Assembly: GCA_030648295.1 (NCBI GenBank)
Contig: JAUSID010000091.1
Location: forward strand, 1 to 44,332
Direction: 5' to 3'
DNA length: 44,332 nucleotides
Source of the DNA: Opitutaceae bacterium
GTDB lineage: Bacteria; Verrucomicrobiota; Verrucomicrobiia; Opitutales; Opitutaceae
Shown: in pieces, positions 1-7,696 of the stretch
Layout of the letters: the number at the start of each line of letters is the position of its first letter
Numbering within the stretch: the stretch's first letter is position 1
Program-made: the position numbers and the translations under genes
The notes under the pieces: model-generated
Told to the model about the DNA's origin: nothing
What the model saw: the letters and a program-made list of their open reading frames with translations, nothing else
The model's database searches: none

Positions 1-131
1 CGTGCCTTTGCTACAGCCTTCTTTCGTGCTGAGTGCCTCGCGGCCCCCGCCTTGGCTTTCGCTACGGTTGTTTGTCACTGCTTCCGTACATCTCCTTTCA
101 TATGTTTAGTTCATGCCCATGCCGGGCACAC

Positions 132-202
132 TGGCTGCGGCTTCCAGCCGCAGGTTCGATCGAATGCGCATCGGGAAAATCTGCGGCTGGAAGCCGCAGC
201 CA
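132..202. repeat. REP-like perfect inverted repeat
   Basis: Two perfectly complementary 22-bp arms (132-153 and 181-202, core GGCTGCGGCTTCCAGCCGC) are separated by 27 bp. The element lies just beyond the stop codon of the minus-strand barrel gene and could form a strong hairpin in its 3' untranslated RNA. No T-tract follows it, so it is read as a REP/BIME-type element rather than an intrinsic terminator. Nothing else is recognisable in 1-216. Confidence 0.75.
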
Positions 203-216
203 CTTTCGGCGCACCT

Positions 217-1509
217 TCAGAACCGCAGCGTGAACTGGCCCGCTCCCGTGTGCGCGAGCTTTCGCCCCGGCGCGTCGCCGCGCTGCACGCTGTATTGAAA
301 CTTCAATTGCGTGTGCGCCGTGAACCGGTACCCCGGGCCGGCATCGATGCGCCAGGCCTCGTGGCCCCACTCCCTGAACCGGCCGCGTTCGCGAATCGTG
401 TCGAACAGCTGCTGGTTCCAGCGCAACGCGCCGAAAAACTGCGGCGTGAACTTGTACTTCGCCTCGACGTAATAGCTCAGCATGTCGGCATGCCCCACCA
501 CCGGAATCTCGAACCGCGAGACAAAAACCTCCGCCCATACCTGGAGGTGCCGGTGTGCATAGCTGATGTCGTGGCCCAGCACCGTTTGCCGGTAATCTCC
601 GAGCCCGCGCCCGGCTGGAATTCCCGGCCGGGCCAGCAGCCGCAGATAGGTTCCCGTGCTCGCCGACACGCCGAAATTCCACGCTTCGCTCGCGCGCAGC
701 CCGAGCCGCCCACTCACAGTCGGATGCTCCCACACGCCCTTCATGTCGTCCCACGCCTCCGGCCGCGACGAGAGCGAGCCCTGTTTCACCTCGAACGCAT
801 ATTGGAACCGGCGCAGCTCACCCGACACCGCCGCGCCGATCGCGTAGCTCGGCCCCCAAATCACCGGGATGCGCAACGACTTCTCGATCGCCGTCACGGC
901 GGCGGGAAGCCCCGGTCGCACATGTGACCATTGCAGCAGCACCGTGCTGAACCGGATCGCCTCCGTGTCCCACATGCCGGTGAGACTCTCGTAGGCCATC
1001 GGCGCGGTGATGAACGCATTGGTCCACGACCCGTGCCGCGCGGCCCAACTCCCTACGACCGTGGCGAACTTCCCGAGCTGCACATTCAGCCGCGAATCGA
1101 GCCACGGGGTGACCCGAACCGCGTATTCGTCGAGCCGCGCCTCGCCATCGCCGTCCGTGGGATCGAAGCCGCGATCGGCGCGCGCCTGCACAAACGCGTA
1201 CACATGCGGCCCCCATTGCGCGTCAAGAAACGCGGTGAGTCGCGGGGCGACCAGCGTGCCCTCGTCGCTTTGCAGCAGCCACGGCGCCGGCCCGGGGAAT
1301 GTATACGCTTCCAGCTCCACCGTGCCGCTGAACCGCGCTCGCAGCTGCCCATCGCTCGACGCGAACGACAGCGCCTGCTCCACCGCATCCAGGAAATCTT
1401 CCGCGGCACGCGCCTCGACCGCGAGAGTCAGCAGCAGCGCCGCACGAAACAGCCAGCGCGCCGCTGACGCGCGCCACTTCGTTTGCACCAATGGACGCTC
1501 GCGATTCAT
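217..1509 (-). CDS. outer-membrane beta-barrel (porin-like) protein
   Basis: A 430-residue protein. Residues about 14-30 form a hydrophobic signal segment (FRAALLLTLAVEARA) and the mature part is rich in alternating aromatic/polar beta strands, ending in Phe (QFTLRF), the usual C-terminal signature for outer-membrane insertion. The ATG at 1509 overlaps the TGA of the upstream kinase gene as ATGA, which fixes the start and implies translational coupling. I do not recognise a substrate-specific family. Its place downstream of a cupredoxin-like protein, a response regulator and a kinase suggests an envelope protein belonging to that regulon. A porin or general barrel role is inference. Confidence 0.7.
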   Translation of the reverse strand: MNRERPLVQTKWRASAARWLFRAALLLTLAVEARAAEDFLDAVEQALSFASSDGQLRARFSGTVELEAYTFPGPAPWLLQSDEGTLVAPRLTAFLDAQWGPHVYAFVQARADRGFDPTDGDGEARLDEYAVRVTPWLDSRLNVQLGKFATVVGSWAARHGSWTNAFITAPMAYESLTGMWDTEAIRFSTVLLQWSHVRPGLPAAVTAIEKSLRIPVIWGPSYAIGAAVSGELRRFQYAFEVKQGSLSSRPEAWDDMKGVWEHPTVSGRLGLRASEAWNFGVSASTGTYLRLLARPGIPAGRGLGDYRQTVLGHDISYAHRHLQVWAEVFVSRFEIPVVGHADMLSYYVEAKYKFTPQFFGALRWNQQLFDTIRERGRFREWGHEAWRIDAGPGYRFTAHTQLKFQYSVQRGDAPGRKLAHTGAGQFTLRF

Positions 1510-3299
1510 GTATGGGTCGGCGCCGGCGCGCCGCGTCGGAAGGTCACCTCGAACTCCGTCCAGTCTGCGTCGGAACGCACGAGCCGCAAATCGCCCTGGT
1601 GCAGCCGCGCGAGCTCCCGGGCCAGGTTCAGCCCCAACCCATAGCCCGGTACATTCTCGCCCATCGCGCCGCGGTGAAACCGCTCGAACACATGCACCCG
1701 CGCCACCGCTCCGATGCCCGGCCCTGTATTCGAAATGGTGAGTCGCACCGCATCGCCGATCTCCCGCGCCACCACGCGCACCGTTCCGCCCCGCCGGTTG
1801 TACTTGCGGGCATTCTCCAGCAGGTTCTGGAGGATGATCGCCGTGTAGCGCTTCTCGCCCTGAATCGTCAGCCCCGGGGGAAAATCCGTTTCCACGTTGA
1901 GCTCGGATTCGTTCGGCAATGCGCTGAGATCGTCGAGCGACGCCTCGATGAGTTGCGTGAGGTCCACCGGCCCCAGCTGGAGCTTCAACCGCCCCGCATC
2001 CATGCGCGAGAGCAGCAGCAGATCGTCGATCAGTGACGAGAGCCGGTAGGTTTGGTGAATCAACTGGGAGAGTTGATCGCACTCGTCGGGCGTCAGGTTC
2101 TCGCGCGTGAGCAACTCCTCCAGGCCCGCGCGCAACACCGTCACGGGCGTCTTCAACTGGTGCGACGCATCGGCCGAAAACCGCGCCGCCCGCTGCAACT
2201 CCACGCTGGTCATTTCCAACGCCGCCTCCGCGCGCGCCCGCAACGCCCGGTTCGCCTCCGAATCGACTGCCAGCTTCTCGACCGGCGCCGAAAGCCGGCT
2301 CGACGCGACGTGGCTGACCCCGAGCCCGACGAGCAAAAGGAACGCGCCCGCGCCAATAACCTGCCACCGGAGCTGACGCTGGCGCGCGAGCAGTTGCGTC
2401 AGCGGAAACACGCAAACCTCATACGCCGCCGGATAGGCCGAGCCGGGATTAAGCTGCTTGTAGAAGAGAAGGTGTTCGACGCCATCGAGCGTGATCCGCC
2501 GCGCCACGGCATCGCCGGGCCCGCGGCCCTGTTCACGCATCCAGGCCGCGAGCGTCGCCGCCGCAGTTTCGGACAACATGCTCGAGTGCAGCCGGCCGTT
2601 CAGCCAGATGCCGCTCTTCATCCCGGACTCCGAACGCGGCGCGAGTTCGAACGGTTTGAACCCGAGCGCGAGCACCGCGATCACGTCGGCCGACTCCAGT
2701 GAGATGATCGGCACGGCGATGATCTCCGAAAGTTCGTTCGGCGCGCGGCCGCCCATCACGTAGCCGAGTTGCTGGGCTTCCGGCCCCTTCGGCAACGCGA
2801 GTTGTGCTTCGACCGCCGGCGGGAGCGGCCCGACCGCGCGCTGCGCATCCGGCGAAATCAGCGCGCCCTGGCGATCGAGGAATCGGTAAAACTCCGCGCG
2901 CAGCCCCTGCGCTCCGGGCTCGATCGGGCCGTCGGCCGGCCGCGCAATGATGTCGCGCAGTTCGTCGTCGGCCGACAGGTACAGCAAATCGAGCGCGTTG
3001 TCCTCCAGCGCGGCCTGGATCCGCGAGCGGCGGACGAGCGCGCGACAGCGTTCGGTCAGTGCGGCATGGCGCACGTCCTGCGCGTTGTGCAGCGCGACAA
3101 TCTGCGCCTGAAACTCGCGCTCGAGTTCGTTCTCCACGCTCGCCGTCATCCCCCGCTGGGCAAAATAAAGCGCGAGTCCTGCCACCGCGGATACGATCAG
3201 CATCATCGCGAGCAGCAACTTGGTTCGAAACCCAGCGAGTCGCGGCGGCGACGCCGGCGGCGCCGCCAGCTCGTAATGGCCTGCCTCCACCCGGTTCAT
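1506..3299 (-). CDS. membrane sensor histidine kinase
   Basis: A 597-residue sensor kinase from the ATG start. Residues about 25-45 are a first membrane segment (LLLAMMLIVSAVAGLALYF), followed by a periplasmic sensory region of about 270 residues and a second membrane segment (VIGAGAFLLLVGLGVSHVA). The cytoplasmic part carries an H box (FSADASHQLKTPV), N box (QNLLENARKYN), G1 (ISNTGPGIG), F box (VFERFHRG) and G2 (GYGLGLNLAREL). It should autophosphorylate on the H-box His and phosphorylate the regulator encoded at 4435-5124. An in-frame GTG at 3356 would add 19 residues; neither start has a good ribosome site and the ATG gives a more normal N terminus. The stop overlaps the next gene by ATGA. 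Confidence 0.9.
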   Translation of the reverse strand: MNRVEAGHYELAAPPASPPRLAGFRTKLLLAMMLIVSAVAGLALYFAQRGMTASVENELEREFQAQIVALHNAQDVRHAALTERCRALVRRSRIQAALEDNALDLLYLSADDELRDIIARPADGPIEPGAQGLRAEFYRFLDRQGALISPDAQRAVGPLPPAVEAQLALPKGPEAQQLGYVMGGRAPNELSEIIAVPIISLESADVIAVLALGFKPFELAPRSESGMKSGIWLNGRLHSSMLSETAAATLAAWMREQGRGPGDAVARRITLDGVEHLLFYKQLNPGSAYPAAYEVCVFPLTQLLARQRQLRWQVIGAGAFLLLVGLGVSHVASSRLSAPVEKLAVDSEANRALRARAEAALEMTSVELQRAARFSADASHQLKTPVTVLRAGLEELLTRENLTPDECDQLSQLIHQTYRLSSLIDDLLLLSRMDAGRLKLQLGPVDLTQLIEASLDDLSALPNESELNVETDFPPGLTIQGEKRYTAIILQNLLENARKYNRRGGTVRVVAREIGDAVRLTISNTGPGIGAVARVHVFERFHRGAMGENVPGYGLGLNLARELARLHQGDLRLVRSDADWTEFEVTFRRGAPAPTHT

Positions 3300-3402
3300 G
3301 ATGGCGGAAAATCGCCCGCGCCGCCGCTGGCGCGACGCTGCGGTCGACGATGACACCGGACGAGCGGCGGGATGTTCACCCGGCGCATGGCACGGGCAGG
3401 TT

Positions 3403-4113
3403 TCATCGGAAGTCGACGTTCAGGGTCGCGCCCGCCGCCACTTCGACCGGCGACTGCTTCGTCGTCTTGCTGTCGAGCCAGGACTTCAGCACATACCGGC
3501 CCGGCGGAATCCTCTCCATCCGGTAGCGCCCTTCCTCGTCCGTAATGACGAAGTGCGGCGTATCCAGGACCAGGATAAGCGCGCGCATGTGCTCGTGAAT
3601 GTCGCACCGCAGCGTGACGAGTCCCGGCACATCGAACGTCTGCGCAGGCACCGGCCGGTCCTCTGCGCGATAGCGGCCGAGGTCGAACCGCTTCGCCGGT
3701 GAAAACGAGAAGATGTTGTGGTAGGTGTGGTCGAGGTTCGGAAACTCGACCTTCGTCCCCTTCCTCACCGGCAGCAGCGACGGAATGAAGGTAAGTTCCT
3801 TCTGCGTGATTTGCGTGACCGCCGGCACCGTTGCGGGAGGAAAGACGCCCTCGAGGTAAACCACCGCGACGGGCGGATTCGCCGACAGCACGCCGCCATG
3901 CGCGACGATCTCGTAGCGTTTGTTGATCACTGGTGCCGAGCGCGTCTTCGGCAGCACAACCATTCCCGCAATCGTCGCGTCGCCCCCCGCCGCGATCGTC
4001 GGACTCGCACCCGGCGCCAGCGCAATCAGCAGCGAAACGAGTGCGACAAGGCAGCGACGGCGTCGAACGCCCCCGAACGATCCTTCGCACCAATCGTATT
4101 CTCCCCCGTTCAT
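3403..4113 (-). CDS. cupredoxin-like periplasmic protein
   Basis: A 236-residue exported protein with an N-terminal hydrophobic signal (LVALVSLLIALAPGASPTIAA). The middle resembles plastocyanin-type copper proteins of the group often annotated as methylamine-utilisation protein: candidate ligands are the His residues in LDHTYHNIFS and the Cys-His-Met set in RCDIHEHM. The C-terminal part (DEEGRYRMERIPPGRYVLKSW) is a carboxypeptidase-regulatory-like beta sandwich. The protein is probably a copper-binding electron carrier or copper-handling factor in the periplasm. ATG 4113 is chosen because upstream in-frame sequence is repetitive DNA. It lies between the regulator and kinase genes of a two-component pair, suggesting it is either regulated by or feeds a signal to that system. 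Confidence 0.75.
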   Translation of the reverse strand: MNGGEYDWCEGSFGGVRRRRCLVALVSLLIALAPGASPTIAAGGDATIAGMVVLPKTRSAPVINKRYEIVAHGGVLSANPPVAVVYLEGVFPPATVPAVTQITQKELTFIPSLLPVRKGTKVEFPNLDHTYHNIFSFSPAKRFDLGRYRAEDRPVPAQTFDVPGLVTLRCDIHEHMRALILVLDTPHFVITDEEGRYRMERIPPGRYVLKSWLDSKTTKQSPVEVAAGATLNVDFR

Positions 4114-4132
4114 ATCAGCCGCAGTTTGTTTG

Positions 4133-4189
4133 TGTCCGTTGTCCGTAGTCTCCGATCCCTGGTCCTTGGTCCCTGGTCCTTGGTCTTTA
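4133..4189. repeat. heptad (7-bp period) repeat tract
   Basis: About eight degenerate 7-bp units run in register (GGTCCTT, GGTCCCT and similar). The tract sits directly upstream of the cupredoxin gene, where its promoter or leader should lie. The unit differs from those of the other heptad tracts in the window, but the period is the same. Confidence 0.8.
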
Positions 4190-4208
4190 ATCCTCCGGCA
4201 GTCCCGTG

Positions 4209-4321
4209 TAGCGGAAGCCGTGAGGCTTTCGCCATATCGACGAAACCCGCCAGAGGCGGGCAAGTCCGCCAGAGGCGGGCAAGCGTTTACCCGCCTTTCG
4301 GCGGGCTCACGCGTTCCGCTA
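4209..4321. repeat. composite palindromic element
   Basis: Outer arms TAGCGGAAGCCGTGAG (4209-4224) and its near-complement (4306-4321, two mismatches) enclose two direct copies of CCGCCAGAGGCGGGCAAG (about 4246-4282) and a further hairpin ACCCGCCTTTCGGCGGG. It occupies the gap between the regulator and cupredoxin genes (4114-4434), which holds no gene. A REP/BIME-like mobile palindrome is the likeliest reading. Confidence 0.7.
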
Positions 4322-4357
4322 CGCCGAGTTTCTGCAACGAGGTATGAAAGCACAGCT

Positions 4358-4445
4358 TGGTCCGTAGTCCGATGTTTCTTGGTCCGTCGTCTCTAGTCCC
4401 TAGTCCCTAGTCCCTGATCCCTGGTCTCTGGTCCCTACTCCCTGC
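4358..4445. repeat. heptad repeat tract at the 3' end of the regulator gene
   Basis: About twelve 7-bp units (TAGTCCC, TGGTCTC, TGGTCCC, TACTCCC) run up to and slightly into the stop region of the response regulator gene. The three central units TAGTCCC are identical; the outer ones diverge. Confidence 0.8.
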
Positions 4446-5124
4446 CCTCCGCTTCCGCCCGAATCGTATACCCCACCCCACGCAGCGTGTGAATCAGCGG
4501 CGAGGAGAACGTGGAATCGATTTTCTTCCGCAGCCGCGTGATGAAGATCTCCACCGTGCGCGTGTCGTATTCGTGGTCGCGCTGCCAGACGCGCTCGCAC
4601 AGCTCCGTGCGCGAGAACGGCCGGCCCGGCTCCTGCATCAACACTTGCAATACGTCGAATTCGCGCGGCGACAGCGTGATCGCCCGGCCGGCCCGGGCCA
4701 CGCGCCGGTGGCGCACGTCCATGTGCAGGTCGGCCACCTTCAACAGATCCTCCGGCGTCGACGCGGTGCCGCGCCGGCCGAGGGCCTCGACCCGCGCGAT
4801 GAGTTCATCCATTGAAAACGGTTTCGCGAGGTAGTCGTCGGCGCCGGCCTGGAGCCCCTTGACGCGATGCTCGACCTCGCCGCGCGCAGTGAGGACGAGG
4901 ACGCGCGAGCCGCAGTTCGCCGCGCGCAGTTGCGAGAGCACCGACATGCCGTCGAGCCCCGGCAGGTTCAAATCGAGGACGACGAGGTCGGGCGGATCCG
5001 TGAGGGCGACCTGCAACCCCTGCGCGCCATCGTGCTGCGCGGCGAGACAGTGACCGCGACGCGCAAGCGCACGGGTGATGTGCCCGGCGAGTTGGCGTTC
5101 GTCTTCGATCACAAGAATGCGCAT
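4435..5124 (-). CDS. OmpR/PhoB-family response regulator
   Basis: A 229-residue regulator. The N-terminal receiver domain has the acidic pocket (IEDE), phospho-acceptor Asp in VVLDLNLPGLDG, and the conserved Lys in YLAKPF. The C-terminal winged-helix DNA-binding domain begins near residue 130 (LHMDVRHRRVARAGRAITLSPREFDVL) and ends with the typical RLRKKID...IHTLRGVGYTIR. It is the likely partner of the kinase encoded at 1506-3299, separated from it by the cupredoxin gene. ATG 5124 gives the canonical MRILVIEDE start; a longer in-frame extension is repeat-derived and rejected. Heptad tracts flank the gene on both sides. Confidence 0.93.
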   Translation of the reverse strand: MRILVIEDERQLAGHITRALARRGHCLAAQHDGAQGLQVALTDPPDLVVLDLNLPGLDGMSVLSQLRAANCGSRVLVLTARGEVEHRVKGLQAGADDYLAKPFSMDELIARVEALGRRGTASTPEDLLKVADLHMDVRHRRVARAGRAITLSPREFDVLQVLMQEPGRPFSRTELCERVWQRDHEYDTRTVEIFITRLRKKIDSTFSSPLIHTLRGVGYTIRAEAEGRE

Positions 5125-5207
5125 GCAATCCGGACGTCGCAGAGTGGGCGGCGGCGGGGAGCCGAGGATTCCACTCCCGCCCCAAGGGTCAAGTTTCCCG
5201 GTACCCG

Positions 5208-5238
5208 TCCCTTGGAGCGCAGGCGTCTCGCCCGCAAT
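5208..5238. repeat. dispersed GC-rich REP copy (GCAGGCGTCTCGCCCGC type)
   Basis: A copy of the dispersed palindrome whose better copies are at 6513-6543 and 21347-21382 (core GCGGGCGTCCCGCCCGC). It lies upstream of the response regulator gene. Confidence 0.6.
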
Positions 5239-5261
5239 GTCGTCCGCCGTCCGACACTGGC

Positions 5262-5331
5262 TTCTGACTTCTGTCCTCTGTCCTCTGTCCTCTGTCCTCT
5301 GCCGTCTGCCGTCTGGCTTCTGGCCTCTAGC
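5262..5331. repeat. heptad repeat tract between apbE and the regulator gene
   Basis: Ten 7-bp units (TCTGTCC four times, TCTGCCG twice, TCTGGCT, TCTGGCC, TCTAGCC) run without interruption into the stop codon of the ApbE gene (5327-5329). The tract fills part of the region where the regulator's promoter would be expected. Confidence 0.85.
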
Positions 5332-6313
5332 CGTACTTCCCCCCGAACCCCCTCGTCTCCGCCCGCGCATCATCGGTGACAATAAAACCCTCCGCGCCGG
5401 GCGTCGCCTGGATGAACTCGATGCCCTTTGACACGCCGAGGACGAACGCCGTCGTCGACAGCACCCCCGCCTGAAGGCACGTCGGCGCGATGACGGTGAC
5501 CTGCCGGCAACCATTCGCGACCGGCCAGCCGGTTCGCGGATCAACGATGTGCCCGTAACGTTTCCCTGAAATTTCGAAGCCACGGATATAATCGCCCGAC
5601 GACGCGACGCCCTCGCCGCAGATTCCGATCCGGCCGGCGGCAACGCCGGGATTCCGCGGATCCTCGAGCCCGATCACCCAGCCCGGCCGCCCCGGCGGCG
5701 TGCCGATGCCGCGCACGTCATGACCGAAATCGATCAACGCGCTTGTGATCCCATGGTCCGCCGCGAGCCGCGCCACGAAATCGACCGCGTACTCCTTGCC
5801 AAACGCGCCGAAGTCGAGGCCCATGCCGGCCTGCGGCAGCAGAATTCTCCCGGGCTGCCGCTGGACCCGCTTCCAGCCAACGAGCGCGCGCGCGGTCGCG
5901 ACCTCGTCCGCGCGGGGGAGGCGCGGCTTCTCCGCCGTGTAATCCCACAGCCACAGCAACGGCAGCGTCGTGGGATCGAGGATACCGCCGGTGAGGAAAT
6001 GCAGCGAGTCGCAGAGCTTCAGCATCATCTCCGTTTCCGGATCGATGCTCACCCAGTCGCGACCGGCCGCGGTATTGATCCGGCTCACGAGACTGTCCGG
6101 ACGAAACCGCGAATATTTCGCCTCGAACGCAGCCACCCACCCGATGACCGCCCGCTCGAAGACCTCCGCCTGCGCATCGCCTGCGGCCGACGCGTAGTGG
6201 ACTTCGCACATCGTGCCCAGCGCCGAGAACGAAAGCCGGCGCAGTGGCGGCAATGCATCGGTCCCGGTTGAAGCGGCTGGAACCGTGCGAGCCGATTGCG
6301 ATGTAGTGCGCAT
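5327..6313 (-). CDS. apbE: FAD:protein FMN transferase (ApbE family)
   Basis: A 328-residue ApbE-type enzyme, which uses FAD and Mg2+ to attach FMN covalently to Thr/Ser of target flavoproteins such as RnfG/NqrC-like subunits. Family marks are ALGTMCEVHY, FRPDSLVSRIN, MGLDFGAFGKEYAVD, IDFGHDVRGIG, GVASSGDYIRGFEISGKRYGHIVDPRTGWPV and a C-terminal VLSTTAFVLG. There is no obvious lipoprotein or Sec signal. The ATG at 6313 is immediately preceded by a heptad tract, so no ribosome site is visible. It is first in a minus-strand cluster with the two-component system and the cupredoxin-like protein, suggesting a redox-related envelope function. No flavinylation target is recognisable nearby. Confidence 0.93.
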   Translation of the reverse strand: MRTTSQSARTVPAASTGTDALPPLRRLSFSALGTMCEVHYASAAGDAQAEVFERAVIGWVAAFEAKYSRFRPDSLVSRINTAAGRDWVSIDPETEMMLKLCDSLHFLTGGILDPTTLPLLWLWDYTAEKPRLPRADEVATARALVGWKRVQRQPGRILLPQAGMGLDFGAFGKEYAVDFVARLAADHGITSALIDFGHDVRGIGTPPGRPGWVIGLEDPRNPGVAAGRIGICGEGVASSGDYIRGFEISGKRYGHIVDPRTGWPVANGCRQVTVIAPTCLQAGVLSTTAFVLGVSKGIEFIQATPGAEGFIVTDDARAETRGFGGKYG

Positions 6314-6440
6314 TGATCGGTGATCGGTGGTCGGTGGTCGGTAGTCGGTAGTCGGTAGTCGGTAGTCGGTAGTCGATAGTCGGTAGTCGGTGATCGGTGG
6401 TCAGTGTCGAGTCGTCAGTAGTCGGTGCTCGGTGTTCTGT
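6314..6440. repeat. long heptad repeat tract upstream of apbE
   Basis: About seventeen 7-bp units of the type TCGGTAG/TCGGTGG/TCGGTGA start at the base next to the ApbE start codon and run outward, becoming irregular at the far end. Five consecutive TCGGTAG units are identical. This is the longest heptad tract in the window. Confidence 0.9.
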
Positions 6441-6463
6441 TGTCCATCTCGATTCCCGTCCCC

Positions 6464-6655
6464 GTAGCAGCCGAGGTAACGAGGCTGGCCCGTAGAAAAT
6501 AAAACTCGTTCCCCCTGGGAGCGCGGGCGTCCCGCCCGCATGGATTGAAGTGGCACGGGCATCTTGCTGGTGATCGCAATCGTTCTCGTTCTCGTAATCG
6601 TCCTCGTTCTCACCATCCGGCGAGAAAGAGAACGAGAAAGAGGAAAGGGAACGAT
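6464..6655. repeat. repeat-filled intergenic block
   Basis: In order: a 25-bp sequence (6464-6488, GTAGCAGCCGAGG...) found exactly inverted at 22832-22856; a GC-rich palindrome (6513-6543, core GCGGGCGTCCCGCCCGC); and a 6-bp-period tract (about 6570-6650) of TCGTTC/TCGTCC units followed by GAGAAA/GAGAAC units, which together form an imperfect hairpin around TCCGGC. No gene is recognised in 6314-6979; 6656-6979 shows nothing identifiable. Confidence 0.7.
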
Positions 6656-6979
6656 ACCGGTCTTGCAGCGACACAGAAACCGGATGATCTCACGAACGCG
6701 GTCTTGTTCAGTGCCGCCGCCGGTCCAATCGAGAAATGAAATTGAGGTGTTTTCCCAAGCCGATCCTTTCCGGCAAAAGCCATACTCGCAGTTGCGCTTT
6801 TCCCGGGCGGAAAAAAAGCCGCGCGGAACACCCAAAATCGAGGTCTTCCCTCCCCGCTCGACTGTCACTCAACAACATCCCGCCCCTGAAGCCCACTCCA
6901 GCCGTGCCGACTTTTCCCCTCCCTTTCCCGGCAAAAGCTCAACCCAGTTGATGCCAATAACACTGTTCGGCAAAGTTCT

Positions 6980-7312
6980 ATGAAAGCCATATCTGTCTTC
7001 TTCACTGTCGCGGTTTTATTGGCGACCAGCTTCATTCGCCCGATTTTCGCGGAGCCGGAAGGCGCGTCCGCCGCACAGAAAGCAGCGCGCCCGCCTGAGC
7101 CATCGGAAGCATTCCGCACGTTCGTGAAGGACATGCGCATTGATGGCGTGCGTAGCGGTCCTGTTCGCGCGATTTTCGTGAACAAGCGCGTCATTCGCGT
7201 CGGCGAGATTATCAATTCCGTGCTTGGAGTTAAGCTCGTTGCGGTGAATTTCGACACCGAGACGGTGGTGTTCGAAGACAAGACAGGCGCGCAGCTTTCG
7301 AAGGGCTATTGA
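6980..7312 (+). CDS. small exported protein, GspB/PilP-like C-terminal motif
   Basis: A 110-residue protein with a clear signal peptide (MKAISVFFTVAVLLATSFIRPIFA). The C-terminal part (RAIFVNKRVIRVGEIINSVLGVKLVAVNFDTETVVFEDKTGAQ) resembles the small beta domain at the end of GspB/PilP/GspC-type proteins, which contact secretin or inner-membrane complex partners of type II secretion or type IV pili. That assignment is by motif look only. A copy of the recurring cassette-type element starts right after its stop codon (7331-7410), as for several genes farther right. Pseudopilin genes are 17-22 kb away. Confidence 0.65.
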   Translation: MKAISVFFTVAVLLATSFIRPIFAEPEGASAAQKAARPPEPSEAFRTFVKDMRIDGVRSGPVRAIFVNKRVIRVGEIINSVLGVKLVAVNFDTETVVFEDKTGAQLSKGY

Positions 7313-7330
7313 GCTTACACGCGTGAAGAA

Positions 7331-7410
7331 AGAGCCCAAGTCGCCAGAGCCAAACGGCCTGCGCTGTCACGCCGCGTGCTGGCGCACGCGTCGCGCCAGC
7401 CGGCGGCGTG
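7331..7410 (+). repeat. cassette-type element, copy A
   Basis: Begins within 20 bp of the preceding stop codon. It contains AGTCGCCAGAGCCAAACG, then TCACGCCGCGTGCTGGCG and its near-complement CGCGTCGCGCCAGC, giving a compact imperfect hairpin. The first 18 bases match copy D at 16640 exactly. Confidence 0.65.
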
Positions 7411-7512
7411 AATCAGACTCATGTTTGAACATCTCCGCCGACTTTACGTGCCAGGTGGCGTTTCCAATACGTTCCTTTGCGGCACACGCGAAATTAGGCC
7501 CGGAAGCGAACT

Positions 7513-7544
7513 GGATTTTCAGGGGGTTGGGGCTGGGAGGGGTT
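7513..7544. repeat. left direct repeat of esterase insertion
   Basis: GGATTTTCAGGGGG followed by a GGGAGGGGTT motif, repeated in the same order at 8774-8806. The pair brackets the esterase gene fragment set. Confidence 0.7.
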
Positions 7545-7696
7545 TGCAGATGACGGCGATGATTTCGAACCAGCCCATCAGCGCAGCGGCGGCGTCGACC
7601 TTGCGGTAGGCGTCATCCTTTCTTCTCCGCCGCCAGCAGGCCACTGGCGAAGATGCAAGCCGCTGCGAGGCCACGGATGAGATGGTTGAGGTTCAT
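7545..7696 (-). pseudogene. truncated, frameshifted start of an exported protein
   Basis: From ATG 7696, which overlaps the esterase stop as ATGA, a signal-peptide-like sequence (LIRGLAAACIFASGLLAAEKK) runs to a stop at 7613. A one-base shift near 7618 restores a plausible continuation (DDAYRKVDAAAALMGWFEI) that ends at the direct repeat near 7545. It is the 5' stub of a third gene of the inserted esterase operon. Function unknown. Confidence 0.55.

Noticed and set aside
1-927. Plus-strand frame 52-927 (291 codons)
   Set aside because: Antisense to the barrel gene and through the inverted repeat; Arg/Pro-rich without domain.
217-2415. 732-codon frame joining the barrel gene with upstream sequence
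   Set aside because: The part upstream of 1509 is antisense-type reading of the kinase gene in another frame; the ATGA overlap marks the true start.
4435-5643. Longer response regulator with a 173-residue N-terminal extension
   Set aside because: The extension is translated heptad and REP DNA; MRILVIEDE at 5124 is the family start.
6314-6440. Possible CRISPR array in the TCGGTAG tract
   Set aside because: Units are 7 bp in direct contact; there are no spacers of 25-40 bp and no cas genes in the window.
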